Assembly: GCA_947593925.1 (NCBI GenBank)
Contig: CANQDU010000011.1
Coordinates: forward strand, 1-61,919
Length of the DNA: 61,919 nt
Source: an uncultured Clostridia bacterium
GTDB lineage: Bacteria; Bacillota; Clostridia; Oscillospirales; JAAYOS01
Direction of reading: 5' to 3'
Shown: piece by piece, positions 26,927-36,017 of the stretch
Numbering within the stretch: the stretch's first letter is position 1
Layout: every line of letters begins with the position of its first letter
Notes under the pieces: model-generated
The model's input: only the letters and a program-made list of their open reading frames with translations
Told to the model about the DNA's origin: nothing
The model's database searches: none
Position numbers and translations under genes: made by a program

Positions 26927-28468
26927 ATGCTGCCGAAGAAGATAAAGCGCACCGTCACCGTCGAACAGGGGACGTTCGAGGGGATACCGCAGGGCAACCC
27001 CGCCTACACCGTCTTTAAAGGCGTTCCGTACGCGAAGCCGCCGGTGGGCGAGTGGCGCTTCCGCTGGGCTCAGCCGGCGGAGCCGTTCGAGGGCGTAAGG
27101 AAGTGCGACACCTTCCCGCCCACGGCGGTTCAGGACAAGGGCCGTGAGGCGGGTCTTTACAACAAGGAGTTCTTCCCCGCCGAGGTCGAGCAGAGCGAGG
27201 ACTGCCTGTACCTGAATATCTGGACGCCCTCCGTCGAGCCGGAGGAGCCGCTGCCGGTCATGTTCTGGATACACGGCGGCGCGTTCAGCGCGGGTTACAG
27301 CTACGAGATGGAGATGGACGGCGAGGCGATGAGCCGCCGCGGCGTCATACTCGTGACGGTGACCTACCGCCTCGGCGCGCTCGGCTTCTTCGCGCACCCC
27401 GAGCTGTCGCGGCGCTGCCCGATAGGCGTCAGCGGCAACATGGCGGTCTCCGACTGCATCGAGGGTCTGAAGTGGGTGAAGAAGAACATCGCGGCCTTCG
27501 GCGGCGACCCGGAAAACGTCACCGTCTTCGGACAGTCCGCCGGCGGCGCGATGGTTCAGGTCCTGCTCACGAGCCCCGCGAGCGAGGGACTGTTCCGCCG
27601 CGCAATAGTCCAGTCCGCCGGAGGGATAAACACCCTCGGCGGTGAGACGACGATGGCGGACCTAGAGCGCGCGGGCGAGATCATATGCGAGGGGCTCGGA
27701 AAGACGATAGACGAGGTCATCGCGATGGACGCCTACGAGTTCAACAACCGCGCGCAGGCGATACTCGCGGAGAAGGGCATGTTCATGGGGATGGCTCCCT
27801 GTGTTGACGGCGTCCTGCTGAAGAAGGCTCCCGGCGCGGCGATAGCCGCGGGCGAGCACCACAAGGTAGATATAATGACCGGCTCGGTGTCGGGTGACGG
27901 CGCGCTCTTCGGCGGCTTCCCCGTGAGCACCAAGGAGGAGCACGAGGCTCTCGTCCGCCGCACCTACGGCGCGGACGCCGATCGCGTCCTTGAGCTGTTC
28001 GACGTGAAGAGCGACGCGGACGTTCCCGCGGCAAACGAGGCTCGCGCCCGCGTCGGCGGCCGCGTCACGCCCTACGCATGGGCGATAGCGGAGGAGAAGA
28101 ACGGGCGCAAGCCTCTCCACATCTACTACTTCGACCGGCACATGCCGGGAGACGACGACCCCGGCGCGTTCCATTCGAGCGAGCTGTGGTACGTCTTCGG
28201 CACGATCGACCGCTGCTGGCGCTCGCTCGAGCCGGGCTTCGGACCGGGCGACTACGTTCTCAGCCGCGCCATGACGGACTACTGGACGAACTTCGCAAGG
28301 ACCGGCGACCCGAACGGCGCGGGACTCCCGCGCTGGGATGCGTTCACCGCCGCGAACCCGCAGACTATGTACCTCAACGAGAAGTCGGTGGAGCAGCGCG
28401 ACATGACGGGCGACAGAGTCGCCGACGGTCTTGCCGCCATTCAGGTCGAAAACGCACTCGGGAAGTAA
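26927..28468 (+). CDS. Type B carboxylesterase
   Basis: 513 aa alpha/beta hydrolase of the carboxylesterase/pNB-esterase family. Oxyanion-hole motif WIHGGAF, early disulfide-region motif SEDCLYLNIW and nucleophile elbow FGQSAGGAMV (Ser near 203) are present; the catalytic His is likely in AFHSSELWYVFG. No signal peptide, so intracellular. It starts one base after the HMA stop codon without its own clear ribosome binding site, so it should be translationally coupled. Physiological substrate unknown. Confidence 0.92.
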   Translation: MLPKKIKRTVTVEQGTFEGIPQGNPAYTVFKGVPYAKPPVGEWRFRWAQPAEPFEGVRKCDTFPPTAVQDKGREAGLYNKEFFPAEVEQSEDCLYLNIWTPSVEPEEPLPVMFWIHGGAFSAGYSYEMEMDGEAMSRRGVILVTVTYRLGALGFFAHPELSRRCPIGVSGNMAVSDCIEGLKWVKKNIAAFGGDPENVTVFGQSAGGAMVQVLLTSPASEGLFRRAIVQSAGGINTLGGETTMADLERAGEIICEGLGKTIDEVIAMDAYEFNNRAQAILAEKGMFMGMAPCVDGVLLKKAPGAAIAAGEHHKVDIMTGSVSGDGALFGGFPVSTKEEHEALVRRTYGADADRVLELFDVKSDADVPAANEARARVGGRVTPYAWAIAEEKNGRKPLHIYYFDRHMPGDDDPGAFHSSELWYVFGTIDRCWRSLEPGFGPGDYVLSRAMTDYWTNFARTGDPNGAGLPRWDAFTAANPQTMYLNEKSVEQRDMTGDRVADGLAAIQVENALGK

Positions 28469-28477
28469 AAGAAACTC

Positions 28478-28507
28478 AAGCGGCGGCGCTTTGCGCCGCC
28501 GCTTTTT
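28478..28507 (+). terminator. Terminator after the carboxylesterase
   Basis: AAGCGGCGGCGC-TTT-GCGCCGCCGCTTTTT, a perfect stem with T-run. Confidence 0.92.
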
Positions 28508-28530
28508 CACATTACGGTTTGAGGTGATAG

Positions 28531-29210
28531 GGAGCCCCAAACGGTGCTTCGCACCGTTCCGCGCTAGAACATGCACAATGTCGGGCAATACTCGCAAAGC
28601 GAATATTGCGAGCGAGGGCTGTAAAATGTCGGATGAGGAATATGTTGGTGCCCTCGCGGTTCGCAGCGGTTGAAGTTGCTTGCCGTAGGCAAGCAACTTC
28701 GCGCAGGCGGAATTCATTTCCGCCGAGCCTTTTATAGCCTCGCAGAGTTTCGCGCCTTTAGCGCGAAATAAATTCTAATCATTTTTTCCGACGGCGTGTA
28801 CGTCGGGAAAAATACTTCTCGCGGAGCGTGCGTCGATTTTCCGCCGAAGGCGGAAAACTCGGCGCGTAGCGGAGCGCATGCCGCCGGCAGAGCTTCGCTC
28901 TGTCCGACGGCTTCGCGGCAAATTGGTAAGAATGCGCCCGCCAGCTTTTACTGTGCCCAACCGTTTACCGGGCGCATCAGCTTTCGGCGCAGAGCGCCGA
29001 AAGCCCGACACTATACACACCATGCGAGCGCGATTTGCCGCGATGCACAAAAGTCCGTCAGGACTTTTGCCGCCGAAGGCGGCAACCGCGCCTGTTCGCG
29101 CGGTTGAAGTTGCTTGCCGTAGGCAAGCAACTTCGCGCAGGGGCAATTCATTTGCCCCGAGCATTTTAATTGAAGGGGTCCCCAAACGGTGCGAAAGCAC
29201 CGTTTGGGGC
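28531..29210 (+). repeat. Mosaic hairpin repeat, copy B (largest, about 680 bp)
   Basis: It contains every module seen elsewhere: a CCCAAACGGTGC/GCACCGTT hairpin; CGAGGGC...GCCCTCG with a covarying inner stem; GTTGAAGTTGC hairpins (twice, about 28675 and 29105); AGCCTCGCAGAGTTTCGC; GTGTACGTCGG; TTTTCCGCC/GGCGGAAAA; CAGAGC-TTC-GCTCTG; and CGCGGCAAATTGGTAAG...GCGATTTGCCGCG. The last module is split by a block of about 100 bp that starts ATGCGCCCG and contains ACCGGGCGCATCAG and CTTTCGGCGC/GCGCCGAAAG. That block also opens copy E. Frames over the region (for example 28775-29200) are repeat-derived. Confidence 0.85.
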
Positions 29211-29214
29211 AGCT

Positions 29215-29246
29215 TGGGCGAGCGGTATTATCCGCTCGCCCTTTTG
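29215..29246. terminator. Bidirectional terminator next to repeat copy B
   Basis: GGGCGAGCGG-TATTAT-CCGCTCGCCC followed by TTTTG on plus and AAG on minus. Confidence 0.75.
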
Positions 29247-29249
29247 CTG

Positions 29250-29560
29250 CCTCGGCGCTGTCGGGGGACAGTCCGTGTTTCAGAACTTCTTCGCCCCGAC
29301 CTTGCCGACCGGCGCGCGCCGCGCCTCCAGAGCCCGGCCGCACACTTTGCGGTTACTCTATGCCTCCAGAGCATTTTCGCCGTCTTTACCGCGCCCTCGT
29401 CCGCATCGCGCGGGCGGGACACCCTTGACGGTGACTCAGGTGACCATTCGGAGAGATAGTCTCCACCGGTCTGATTGCCGTTTCTTCACCGTCCGAGCAT
29501 AGTATGACCGCCTCAGCCTAGAATATTTGGGTTAAACTCTGCCTTTAGAGGAAAAAATTA
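29250..29560. other. Unexplained 310-bp stretch, no convincing gene
   Basis: No frame shows a start, ribosome binding site and family-like protein together. Read on minus it is rich in short hairpins (for example GGAGA..TCTCC near 29450) and has two copies of CTCTGGAGGC (about 29323 and 29360). It ends at a terminator. It may be a decayed gene (frames such as 29228-29422 minus) or a structured RNA transcribed leftward. Nothing specific was recognised. Confidence 0.4.
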
Positions 29561-29624
29561 TATTGCCGGCCAGACGGACATATAATGATAGCGAGATACC
29601 GAGAAGACAAAGGAGGTCGAACCC

Positions 29625-29873
29625 ATGGGTATATTCAGACTGCGGCCGCCCGCCCCGGAGGAGGACGAGCGCCGGGAGCTGCTCGACGCGCTTGCCGACA
29701 CCAAGCAGCGCCTCGAGACCGCGAGGAACTGCTTCGAGTACGTCTGCGAGCCGGAGCTCGTGGATGCGACGGCGTTTGAGATAAAGTCGCTCGAGGCGCG
29801 GTACAGCTACCTGCTGCGCCGCGTGCGCGAGGAAGGATACGACAACCGGCCGGCCTTCAAACCGCTGAGATAG
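29625..29873 (+). CDS. yaaL: DUF2508 (YaaL-like) small protein
   Basis: 82 aa, charged and mostly helical (DALADTKQRLETARNCFEYV), matching the DUF2508/YaaL type. In Bacillus subtilis yaaL sits between recR and bofA; here bofA follows after 9 bp, so the order is conserved although recR is absent. A TATAAT at 29581 with a weak -35 is a possible promoter, and AAAGGAGG precedes the ATG. Function unknown. Confidence 0.8.
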   Translation: MGIFRLRPPAPEEDERRELLDALADTKQRLETARNCFEYVCEPELVDATAFEIKSLEARYSYLLRRVREEGYDNRPAFKPLR

Positions 29874-29882
29874 GAGGGCGTA

Positions 29883-30155
29883 ATGGAAAACGGACATATC
29901 TCCCGCGTCTCCCGCGCGGGAGTCCGCGCCGGGAACGGCATATGGAGCAGGCTGCGTCCGGAGCGTCTTCCTGGGCTTGCGGCGCGGTTCATACTTCGTT
30001 CGGCGGGATGGGCGGCGGCGCTGCTCGCCTTCGACCTCGCCGCGCCGTATACCGGCGTGAGCGTCGCGGTAAACCCGCTCACCGCCGCCGCCTGCGGCGC
30101 GCTCGGAGTGCCGGGATTTGGGCTCGTGCTGTGCGCCGCGGCGCTCTTCATGTAG
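29883..30155 (+). CDS. bofA: Pro-sigma-K processing inhibitor BofA
   Basis: 90 aa membrane protein. After a basic N-terminal region there are two hydrophobic segments separated by the family signature SVAVNPLTAAACGALGVPGF (VNPxTxxxxGxLGxPG). BofA holds the SpoIVFB protease inactive in the outer forespore membrane until late sporulation, so its presence argues for an endospore-forming lineage. The start has AGGAGGG upstream. Probably co-transcribed with yaaL. Confidence 0.87.
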   Translation: MENGHISRVSRAGVRAGNGIWSRLRPERLPGLAARFILRSAGWAAALLAFDLAAPYTGVSVAVNPLTAAACGALGVPGFGLVLCAAALFM

Positions 30156-30165
30156 CCGCGCGCGA

Positions 30166-30195
30166 TTGACAAGAGAAGCGAAAATGTGGTATCAT
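30166..30195 (+). promoter_or_regulatory. Promoter of the MATE-MarR operon
   Basis: TTGACA, 18-bp spacer, TATCAT. It is the likely target of the MarR protein encoded downstream, but no clear palindrome was identified. Confidence 0.75.
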
Positions 30196-30227
30196 AAATA
30201 AAAATATCAGTGAAAGTGTGATACCCT

Positions 30228-31685
30228 ATGAGCGACTCCAAACAGGAACGCCGCAGAACAATGATGCTCACGATGCCGATACCGTCGCTCGTGCCGCGCA
30301 TGGCGGTCCCGACGATAGTTTCGATGCTCGTTACAAGCTTCTATAATATGGCGGACACCTTCTTTGTGTCCAAGCTCGGCGACGCGGCGACCGGCGCGGT
30401 CGGCGTGAATATGTCGCTTACGAGCATGATAAGCATGATAGGCATGGCCATAGCGGTCGGCGCAAACAGCTACATAGCGCGCCTTCTCGGCGCGAACCGG
30501 GACGAGCAGGCGCAGCAGACCCTCTCCACGTCGTTTTTCACGGCGTTCGGGATAGGGCTTCTGCTGACGGCGGCGGGACTCATATTCATGGACCCGCTGG
30601 TGCGGCTGCTCGGAGCAAAGGATCCCACGCCGTTCCTCGGCGTCGATGCGGAGCAGTACGCGCTCTATTCTGCGCTCGAGGGATACGCCAAGGACTACGC
30701 GAGCTTCATGCTCTTCGCCGCGCCCATCTACGCCTCGCAGTTCGTGATGAACCAATGTCTGCGGGCGGAGGGCAACGCCTTCTTCTCGATGGTGGGGCTC
30801 GTGAGCGGCGCGGTGCTGAATATCGCGCTCGACCCGCTGCTGATACACGTCTGCGGGCTCGGCGTCCGCGGCGCCGCGATAGCGACGGCTATATCCCAGC
30901 TCGTGAGCTTCTCGATACTTCTGTCAACATACCTCCGCGGCAAGTCGCTCCTGCGGATAAGCATACGCAAGGTACACTTCTCGCGTGAGATCGTGGGCGA
31001 GGTCACGAAGATGGGCAGCCCCGGCCTCTTCCGCAACGGACTCACGACGATAGCGACCATCATCACAAACAACATGGCGTCCGGCTTCTCCGTCGCGGCG
31101 CTCGCGGCCATCTCGATAGTCAACCGCATAATGATGTTCATAACCTCCGCGATACTCGGCTACGGACAGGGCTACCAGCCGGTGGCGGGCTTCAACTGGG
31201 GCGCGAAGCGCTATGACCGCGTGCTCGACGCGATGCACTTCATGCAGTGGACCGGCACCGTCGCGATAAGCGTGCTCGCGCTGGCGGTGGGCATCTTTGC
31301 GCGGCCTATTATCGGCGTGTTCAGCACAAATGAGGAGACGATACGTGTCGGCGTGTTCTCGCTTGTCCTCCAGTGCGTCGCGCTGCCGATACACGCATGG
31401 TGCATCGTCACGAACATGACCTACGCCGCGCTCGGCAAGGCCGCCGGAGCGGCGGTTCTCAGCCTTTCGCGTCAGGGGATATTCTTCATCCCGGCGGTGG
31501 CGCTGCTTCCGCTCATATTCGGTGTGTACGGCCTCGCGAGCGCACAGGCCGTGGCGGACATACTCTCGTTTGCGCTGACGCTGCCGCTCGCGGTGCGAGT
31601 CAGCCGGGAGCTGAAGCAGAGAGCTACAGAGGCGGGTCAGCCCGTGAACAGCTCGCTCTTCTTCATTGAACGGAAAGGAAAGTAA
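30228..31685 (+). CDS. MATE-family multidrug antiporter (second)
   Basis: 485 aa with 12 hydrophobic segments; MATE motifs include NMADTFFVSKLGDAATGAVG near the start and YGQGYQPVAGFNWGAKRYD in the second half. It differs clearly from the first MATE at 25284, so it is not a recent duplicate. The MarR gene begins 2 bases after its stop, indicating an operon in which the regulator probably controls the pump. Confidence 0.92.
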   Translation: MSDSKQERRRTMMLTMPIPSLVPRMAVPTIVSMLVTSFYNMADTFFVSKLGDAATGAVGVNMSLTSMISMIGMAIAVGANSYIARLLGANRDEQAQQTLSTSFFTAFGIGLLLTAAGLIFMDPLVRLLGAKDPTPFLGVDAEQYALYSALEGYAKDYASFMLFAAPIYASQFVMNQCLRAEGNAFFSMVGLVSGAVLNIALDPLLIHVCGLGVRGAAIATAISQLVSFSILLSTYLRGKSLLRISIRKVHFSREIVGEVTKMGSPGLFRNGLTTIATIITNNMASGFSVAALAAISIVNRIMMFITSAILGYGQGYQPVAGFNWGAKRYDRVLDAMHFMQWTGTVAISVLALAVGIFARPIIGVFSTNEETIRVGVFSLVLQCVALPIHAWCIVTNMTYAALGKAAGAAVLSLSRQGIFFIPAVALLPLIFGVYGLASAQAVADILSFALTLPLAVRVSRELKQRATEAGQPVNSSLFFIERKGK

Positions 31686-31686
31686 A

Positions 31687-32130
31687 ATGGAAAGTGAGTT
31701 CTCGCACGAGTTCGGAAGAATGATAAACAGGATACAGCGGCGGAAAAAGCGTTTCATGACGGCGCGGCTCGCGTCGAAGGGGCTCGGCGGGGCGCTGTAT
31801 AACTACATGCTCGCGATAAACCGCAACCCCGGAGCAAGTCAGGACTTTCTTGTCGGGTACTTCTGCGCGGACAAGGGCAACGTCGCGCGGGCCGTAAAGA
31901 AGCTCGAGGACGAGGGGTACATCCGCCGCGAGCCGGACAGCGCCGACCGCCGTCAGAACCGCATCTTTCTCACCGAGAAGGGCGAGGAGGGCATGAAGGA
32001 GATATTCACCCACCTCGCGGACTGGAACCGTCTGCTCACCGTGGGGTTCAGCGACGAGGAGCTTCGGAACGCGCACGAGGTTATAGCGCGTATGGAAAAG
32101 AACGTTGCGGACGCGCTCGAGGGCAGGTAG
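31687..32130 (+). CDS. MarR-family transcriptional regulator
   Basis: 147 aa winged-helix protein. The wing and recognition region is visible as FCADKGNVARAVKKLEDEGY followed by RREPDSADRRQNRIFLTEKG, the classical MarR D-x-R-D-x-R-like wing. Start ATG at 31687 with AAAGGAAAG overlapping the end of the MATE gene. Likely senses a ligand exported by the pump and represses the operon. Confidence 0.92.
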   Translation: MESEFSHEFGRMINRIQRRKKRFMTARLASKGLGGALYNYMLAINRNPGASQDFLVGYFCADKGNVARAVKKLEDEGYIRREPDSADRRQNRIFLTEKGEEGMKEIFTHLADWNRLLTVGFSDEELRNAHEVIARMEKNVADALEGR

Positions 32131-32201
32131 GGCTAGTTCGCCGCCGCTTTTGCCGTTCGACGTCATCTGCCGGGCTATCTTCACGGCACACAGGACAAAG
32201 C

Positions 32202-32240
32202 AGGCCGCCGCGAAACTTCCGTTTCGCGGCGGCCTTATTA
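32202..32240 (+). terminator. Terminator after marR
   Basis: AGGCCGCCGCGAAAC-TTCC-GTTTCGCGGCGGCCT followed by TATTATCGTTTT. Confidence 0.85.
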
Positions 32241-32338
32241 TCGTTTTACGGTCGAAAACGGCAGAACCAACAGCGTCGCGGCGCTCCGCTGTGCCTTCGT
32301 CAGGCACTCTGTCGCGGTCTCGGCGTCCTCCGCTAGGG

Positions 32339-34279
32339 TCACTCCAGCTCCTCCGCTATCGAGCGGAAGAAGCCCGCGCTCCCTCCGTCCCGTCGGAAGA
32401 AGGCCGCCGGGTTCCCCGGCAGAGACTCCACGGTATGCGGCGCGCCGATGTAGTCTCCTCCGCTCATCAGGTGTACCCACGAGCCCTCGGGGAGCGCGAC
32501 CTCAACCGTTCCCTGCTCGATGTCGCACACCGGCGCGACGATGAGGTCACGCCCGAGCATGAACTGGTTTGCCGGCACCTTGCCCTTCAGCTCCGGGTAT
32601 GCCTCCACGGTGCGGCGTATCGGCGGAAGCCCGCCGTCCACAAACTCGTTGATACAGACCGCGATGTACGGCGCGAGCAGGGAATGAAGCCGCGCCATGC
32701 TCCACACGAGCGCCATGTCGGACTGTTCGAGCGTCACAAAGTCGTCCTTCAGCGCCGGCAGACGGAAGTGCGGCGTGAACGCGGCGAGCTCCGCCCAGCG
32801 CACGAGCTGCTTTGCCCGCAGCTCCTTCGGCGTGCGGTGGAACTGCGCGCCCGCGTCGCAGTAAGCGACGCCGACGCCCACGTCCGCAAGGCCGAGCAGC
32901 CCGCCGAGCACCGACCTTAGTCCGACGCCGAGCTCCCAGTCCGCGCCCGATCCGCTGACCTCACCCGCGTCCGCGAGGCCGAGACCCGCTCCGCTCGACG
33001 CAAACACCGTCCCGCCGGACTTCTCCGCCGCCTCGCGGCAGACTTCTATCCAGCGCGCGGCGCGGCGGTTGTGAAACAGCGACGCTCTGCCTGCTATCGA
33101 GGCCGCGTTTGCGGGCTCGACCTCCGCGCACTCCGCCTGGACCGCCGCGAAGCCGCGTCCGAACACTCCGCGTCTCAGCTTCTCCGCCGCCCACGCCCTC
33201 GCCTCGGGATTTTCGAGGTCGAGGTGGGCGGTCATTCCGCCCCGGTCGCTCAGCGCGGGCATACCGTCCGCGCCGAGGAGCAGGTACCCTCCGGCGGCGG
33301 CTTCCGCGTACCCCTCGCCGTCCACCGACAGCAGCGGCGCCACGCGGGCTATGCCCTGTATCCCCCGCGCGCGCAGGCGCTCGAGTATCTCGCTCATTCG
33401 CGGATAGAGCGCGGCGGAGGGCGTGTAGTCCTCGAACATCGCTCCGCTCGCGCCGATGCCGCTCCAGTCGCGGATATACACCGCCGAGGGGCGCGCGCCG
33501 CCGCGCACCGCGCGGTCGAGCCGGAGAAGAAGCTCCTCCTCGCCTCCGACAACGCCGACCGTCACTCCTTCGATACTCCATCTCGGCGGACGGCCGCGCT
33601 TCGCGCCGAGCAGAGCCGAGCGCCGGTATATCGCCTCCGCCGACTCCTCATATCCGAGGAAGATACTCTCGGGAAGTCCCCAGAGCTCTATGTCGCGGCG
33701 GCCGCTCTTGGACGCCTCAACCGCGAGTCCGCCCGCATGTTTTGCCGCGGCGAAATATCCGTCCGAATCATGGAAAAGTGGCTGCGGAGCGGCGCTGCCG
33801 CTCTCGGAACGTCCCCGGCGCGAGCCGAGCGCTTCCCGAATGTTCACGCCGCCGTACCGTCCCGGATCCGCCGCCCAGAGGACGGCGCGCCGTCCGCGCA
33901 GACCGTCCGCGGCGGCGTCTCCGCCGCCGCGCACCTCCGCCCGTTCCGAGCCGTGCAGATGCAGGACGACGCGCCCGAAGTCCTGCGAAGCGTCGTCCAA
34001 TCTCAGCTCCGCCGCTCCGTCCCGCTCCGCGAGGACGAAGCGCAGCCACCTTCTCGTGCTCGAGAAGGTGATGCTCGAGCTCTCCTCGTCCCACTCGGCG
34101 TGGGGCAGCGGCTTTGTAGGAAGACCTCTGCTCCGGAACGACCGTCCGACCGTCGTGTCGCGCACCTCCGGCACGGAAGTGCCTGTTGAGAACAGCGGCG
34201 CGGTCGGGCTGTGCTCCGCGACCGTCCTGTCGCCCACGCGGATACGCAGTGAACGGCCCTCCGTCTCTACCCTTACCAT
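32339..34279 (-). CDS. GH31-like glycosidase with an atypical active site
   Basis: 646 aa. The C-terminal half follows GH31 alpha-glucosidase order: an N-terminal beta domain, a barrel, then ALWSM-like QSDMALVWSMARLHSLLAPY, RRTVEAYPELKGK and NQFMLGRDLIVAPV with a beta-sandwich. At the nucleophile strand, where GH31 enzymes have an Asp (xDFGE-like), the sequence reads FAAVQAECAEVEP; at the acid/base region it reads GSGADWELGVGL. So one or both catalytic Asp may be replaced; an alignment is needed. No signal peptide. The ATG at 34279 overlaps the stop of a 39-aa peptide gene; the longer upstream frame is not needed. Confidence 0.65.
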   Translation of the reverse strand: MVRVETEGRSLRIRVGDRTVAEHSPTAPLFSTGTSVPEVRDTTVGRSFRSRGLPTKPLPHAEWDEESSSITFSSTRRWLRFVLAERDGAAELRLDDASQDFGRVVLHLHGSERAEVRGGGDAAADGLRGRRAVLWAADPGRYGGVNIREALGSRRGRSESGSAAPQPLFHDSDGYFAAAKHAGGLAVEASKSGRRDIELWGLPESIFLGYEESAEAIYRRSALLGAKRGRPPRWSIEGVTVGVVGGEEELLLRLDRAVRGGARPSAVYIRDWSGIGASGAMFEDYTPSAALYPRMSEILERLRARGIQGIARVAPLLSVDGEGYAEAAAGGYLLLGADGMPALSDRGGMTAHLDLENPEARAWAAEKLRRGVFGRGFAAVQAECAEVEPANAASIAGRASLFHNRRAARWIEVCREAAEKSGGTVFASSGAGLGLADAGEVSGSGADWELGVGLRSVLGGLLGLADVGVGVAYCDAGAQFHRTPKELRAKQLVRWAELAAFTPHFRLPALKDDFVTLEQSDMALVWSMARLHSLLAPYIAVCINEFVDGGLPPIRRTVEAYPELKGKVPANQFMLGRDLIVAPVCDIEQGTVEVALPEGSWVHLMSGGDYIGAPHTVESLPGNPAAFFRRDGGSAGFFRSIAEELE

Positions 34280-34392
34280 ACGCCTGTCATCGAGAAGAAC
34301 AGCCACATGACAAAGCACAGCACCGCCGCCACACCAATGAGCGCCGCCGCCCGCTTCCAGACAGGCGTCTTCCCGTCCTTTCTCTCGTTCAT
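34273..34392 (-). CDS. 39-aa single-pass membrane peptide overlapping the GH31-like gene
   Basis: Begins ATG at 34392 with TTAAGGAG 5-6 nt upstream. A charged head (MNERKDGKTPVWKR) is followed by a membrane helix (AAALIGVAAVLCFVMWLFF) and ends SMTGVW. The stop TAA lies within ATGGTAA, so its last bases overlap the start of the GH31-like gene by 7 nt, implying translational coupling. No family recognised. Confidence 0.65.
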   Translation of the reverse strand: MNERKDGKTPVWKRAAALIGVAAVLCFVMWLFFSMTGVW

Positions 34393-34423
34393 GATTTCTC
34401 CTTAAAGTATCACAACGGTATAG

Positions 34424-34451
34424 CAAAAGAACCCGAGCCGTGCCCGGGTTC
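34424..34451 (-). terminator. Terminator of the ribosomal supercluster
   Basis: On the minus strand GAACCCGGGC-ACG-GCTCGGGTTC followed by TTTTG, 19 bp after rplQ. Confidence 0.82.
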
Positions 34452-34469
34452 ACCTTGCCTGTCTTCCGT

Positions 34470-34856
34470 TTACTTCGCGTTCCTGTTGCGGCGGCCGGTA
34501 TCCTGCTTGGGCAGCTCGTAGTTCACGAGCTCGAGGATGGCCATTTCCGCAGCGTCGCCACGGCGCGGGCCGGTACGCATGATGCGCGTATAGCCGCCGT
34601 TGCGGTCGCTGAAGGACGGTGCGATTTCGCTGAACAGCTTCGTCACGACGTCCTCCTTGGTTATATAGCCGAGTGCACGGCGGCGCGCCGCCAATGTACC
34701 GGTCTTGCCGACGGTGATCATACGCTCGGCGAGCGGAGCGACTTCCTTGGCACGGGTGAACGTGGTCTGGATACGACCGTGCTCGAAGAGGCTCGTCACC
34801 ATTCCGCGCAGGTCGGCGCGACGGTGGGCGGTGAGACGCCCGAGCTTCCTTGCCAT
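34470..34856 (-). CDS. rplQ: 50S ribosomal protein L17
   Basis: 128 aa (usual 115-130), beginning [18 protein letters not shown] with the family motif and ending in a basic tail. It lines the polypeptide exit region of the large subunit. Last gene of the cluster, 139 bp after rpoA, in a gap with GC-rich hairpins, followed by the operon terminator. Confidence 0.98.
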   Translation of the reverse strand: MARKLGRLTAHRRADLRGMVTSLFEHGRIQTTFTRAKEVAPLAERMITVGKTGTLAARRRALGYITKEDVVTKLFSEIAPSFSDRNGGYTRIMRTGPRRGDAAEMAILELVNYELPKQDTGRRNRNAK

Positions 34857-34995
34857 ACTAAAAACCTCCTATCAGCTTCTGATCTCAGCCCGCGCGGCGG
34901 GAAGCTTTCCCGCGCGCCGCGCACCTTGCCGTCTGCCGGAGCGGACGGCGGTGCGCCGGGTGAAACTCTTGTCGGGAATTTTTCCCGGCGACACG

Positions 34996-35943
34996 TCAGT
35001 TGTCCTCGTGTGCAAGCGAGAGACCCATGTTCTCCAGCTTCTGAATGACCTCGTCCAGAGACTTCCTGCCGAGGTTGCGGACCTTCATCATATCCGACTC
35101 GGTGCGGTTGATGAGATCCTGTACCGTGTTGATGCCCGCGCGCTTGAGGCAGTTGAACGAGCGCACCGAGAGGTCGAGCTCCTCGATGGTCATTTCAAGC
35201 ACCTTGTCCTTGCGCGCCTCGGTCTTCTCAACAACGGTGGATGTTGCGCCTATCGACTCACTGAGGTCGGTGAACAGGCTGAGCAGGTCGCAGATTATCT
35301 TTGCGCCGAGCGACACCGCGTCGCGCGCGGAGATCGTGCCGTTCGTCCAGACCTCGAGAGTGAGCTTGTCGTAATCGGTCATTCCGCCGACGCGCGTGTT
35401 GTCAACCGTGTAGTTGACCTTGCGCACCGGGGAATAGAAGCTGTCCACCGGAATATCGCCGATTATGGTCTGAGCACCCTTGTTCTGCTCCGCGGGGACA
35501 TATCCGCGTCCCTGATTGAGCGTGAGCTCGAGGGAGAGGGAAGCGTTCTCGCCAAGCGTGGCAATGCAGTGCTCCGGGTTCAGTATCTCCACCTCGCTCG
35601 AGCCCTTTATCGAGCCCGCCGTGACGACGCACGGCCCGACAGCGTCGATATAGACCTTGCGCGGCTCGGGAGAATGGAGCTTTGCGATAATGCCCTTGAT
35701 GTTGAGCACTATCTCGGTCACGTCCTCCTTGACGCCGGGGATGGTGGAAAATTCATGCTGAACACCGGCTATCTTCAGATTGGTCGGCGCGGTACCGGGC
35801 AGAGAGGACAGCAGCACGCGGCGAAGGGAGTTTCCCAGCGTTGTGCCGTAGCCACGCTCGAGCGGCTCGATCACGAATTTGCCGTAGCTCGGGTTTTCTT
35901 CGTCCGAAACGCACTCTATTCGCGGCTTTTCGATTTCTACCAT
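34996..35943 (-). CDS. rpoA: RNA polymerase alpha subunit
   Basis: 315 aa. The N-terminal domain (about 1-230) dimerises and nucleates polymerase assembly ([20 protein letters not shown]). After a Glu-rich linker the C-terminal domain carries the helix-hairpin region that contacts UP elements and activators ([20 protein letters not shown]). Follows rpsD by 74 bp, as in other Firmicutes. Confidence 0.99.
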   Translation of the reverse strand: MVEIEKPRIECVSDEENPSYGKFVIEPLERGYGTTLGNSLRRVLLSSLPGTAPTNLKIAGVQHEFSTIPGVKEDVTEIVLNIKGIIAKLHSPEPRKVYIDAVGPCVVTAGSIKGSSEVEILNPEHCIATLGENASLSLELTLNQGRGYVPAEQNKGAQTIIGDIPVDSFYSPVRKVNYTVDNTRVGGMTDYDKLTLEVWTNGTISARDAVSLGAKIICDLLSLFTDLSESIGATSTVVEKTEARKDKVLEMTIEELDLSVRSFNCLKRAGINTVQDLINRTESDMMKVRNLGRKSLDEVIQKLENMGLSLAHEDN

Positions 35944-36017
35944 TGAAGACCCTCCTTGTCCTGTGCGGGGCGAGAGCCCCGCCCTGTAAGCGTCCTTGGG
36001 TCGAGGGTATCCGCCTA

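Noticed and set aside
28662..29200. Short proteins containing CAKLLAYGKQLQP-like sequence
   Set aside because: They are translations of the repeat modules (the GTTGAAGTTGC hairpin) and recur wherever the repeat occurs, in varying frames.
29250..29560. RNase P RNA, tmRNA, 6S or a known riboswitch
   Set aside because: None of the conserved blocks I know for these RNAs could be found on either strand.
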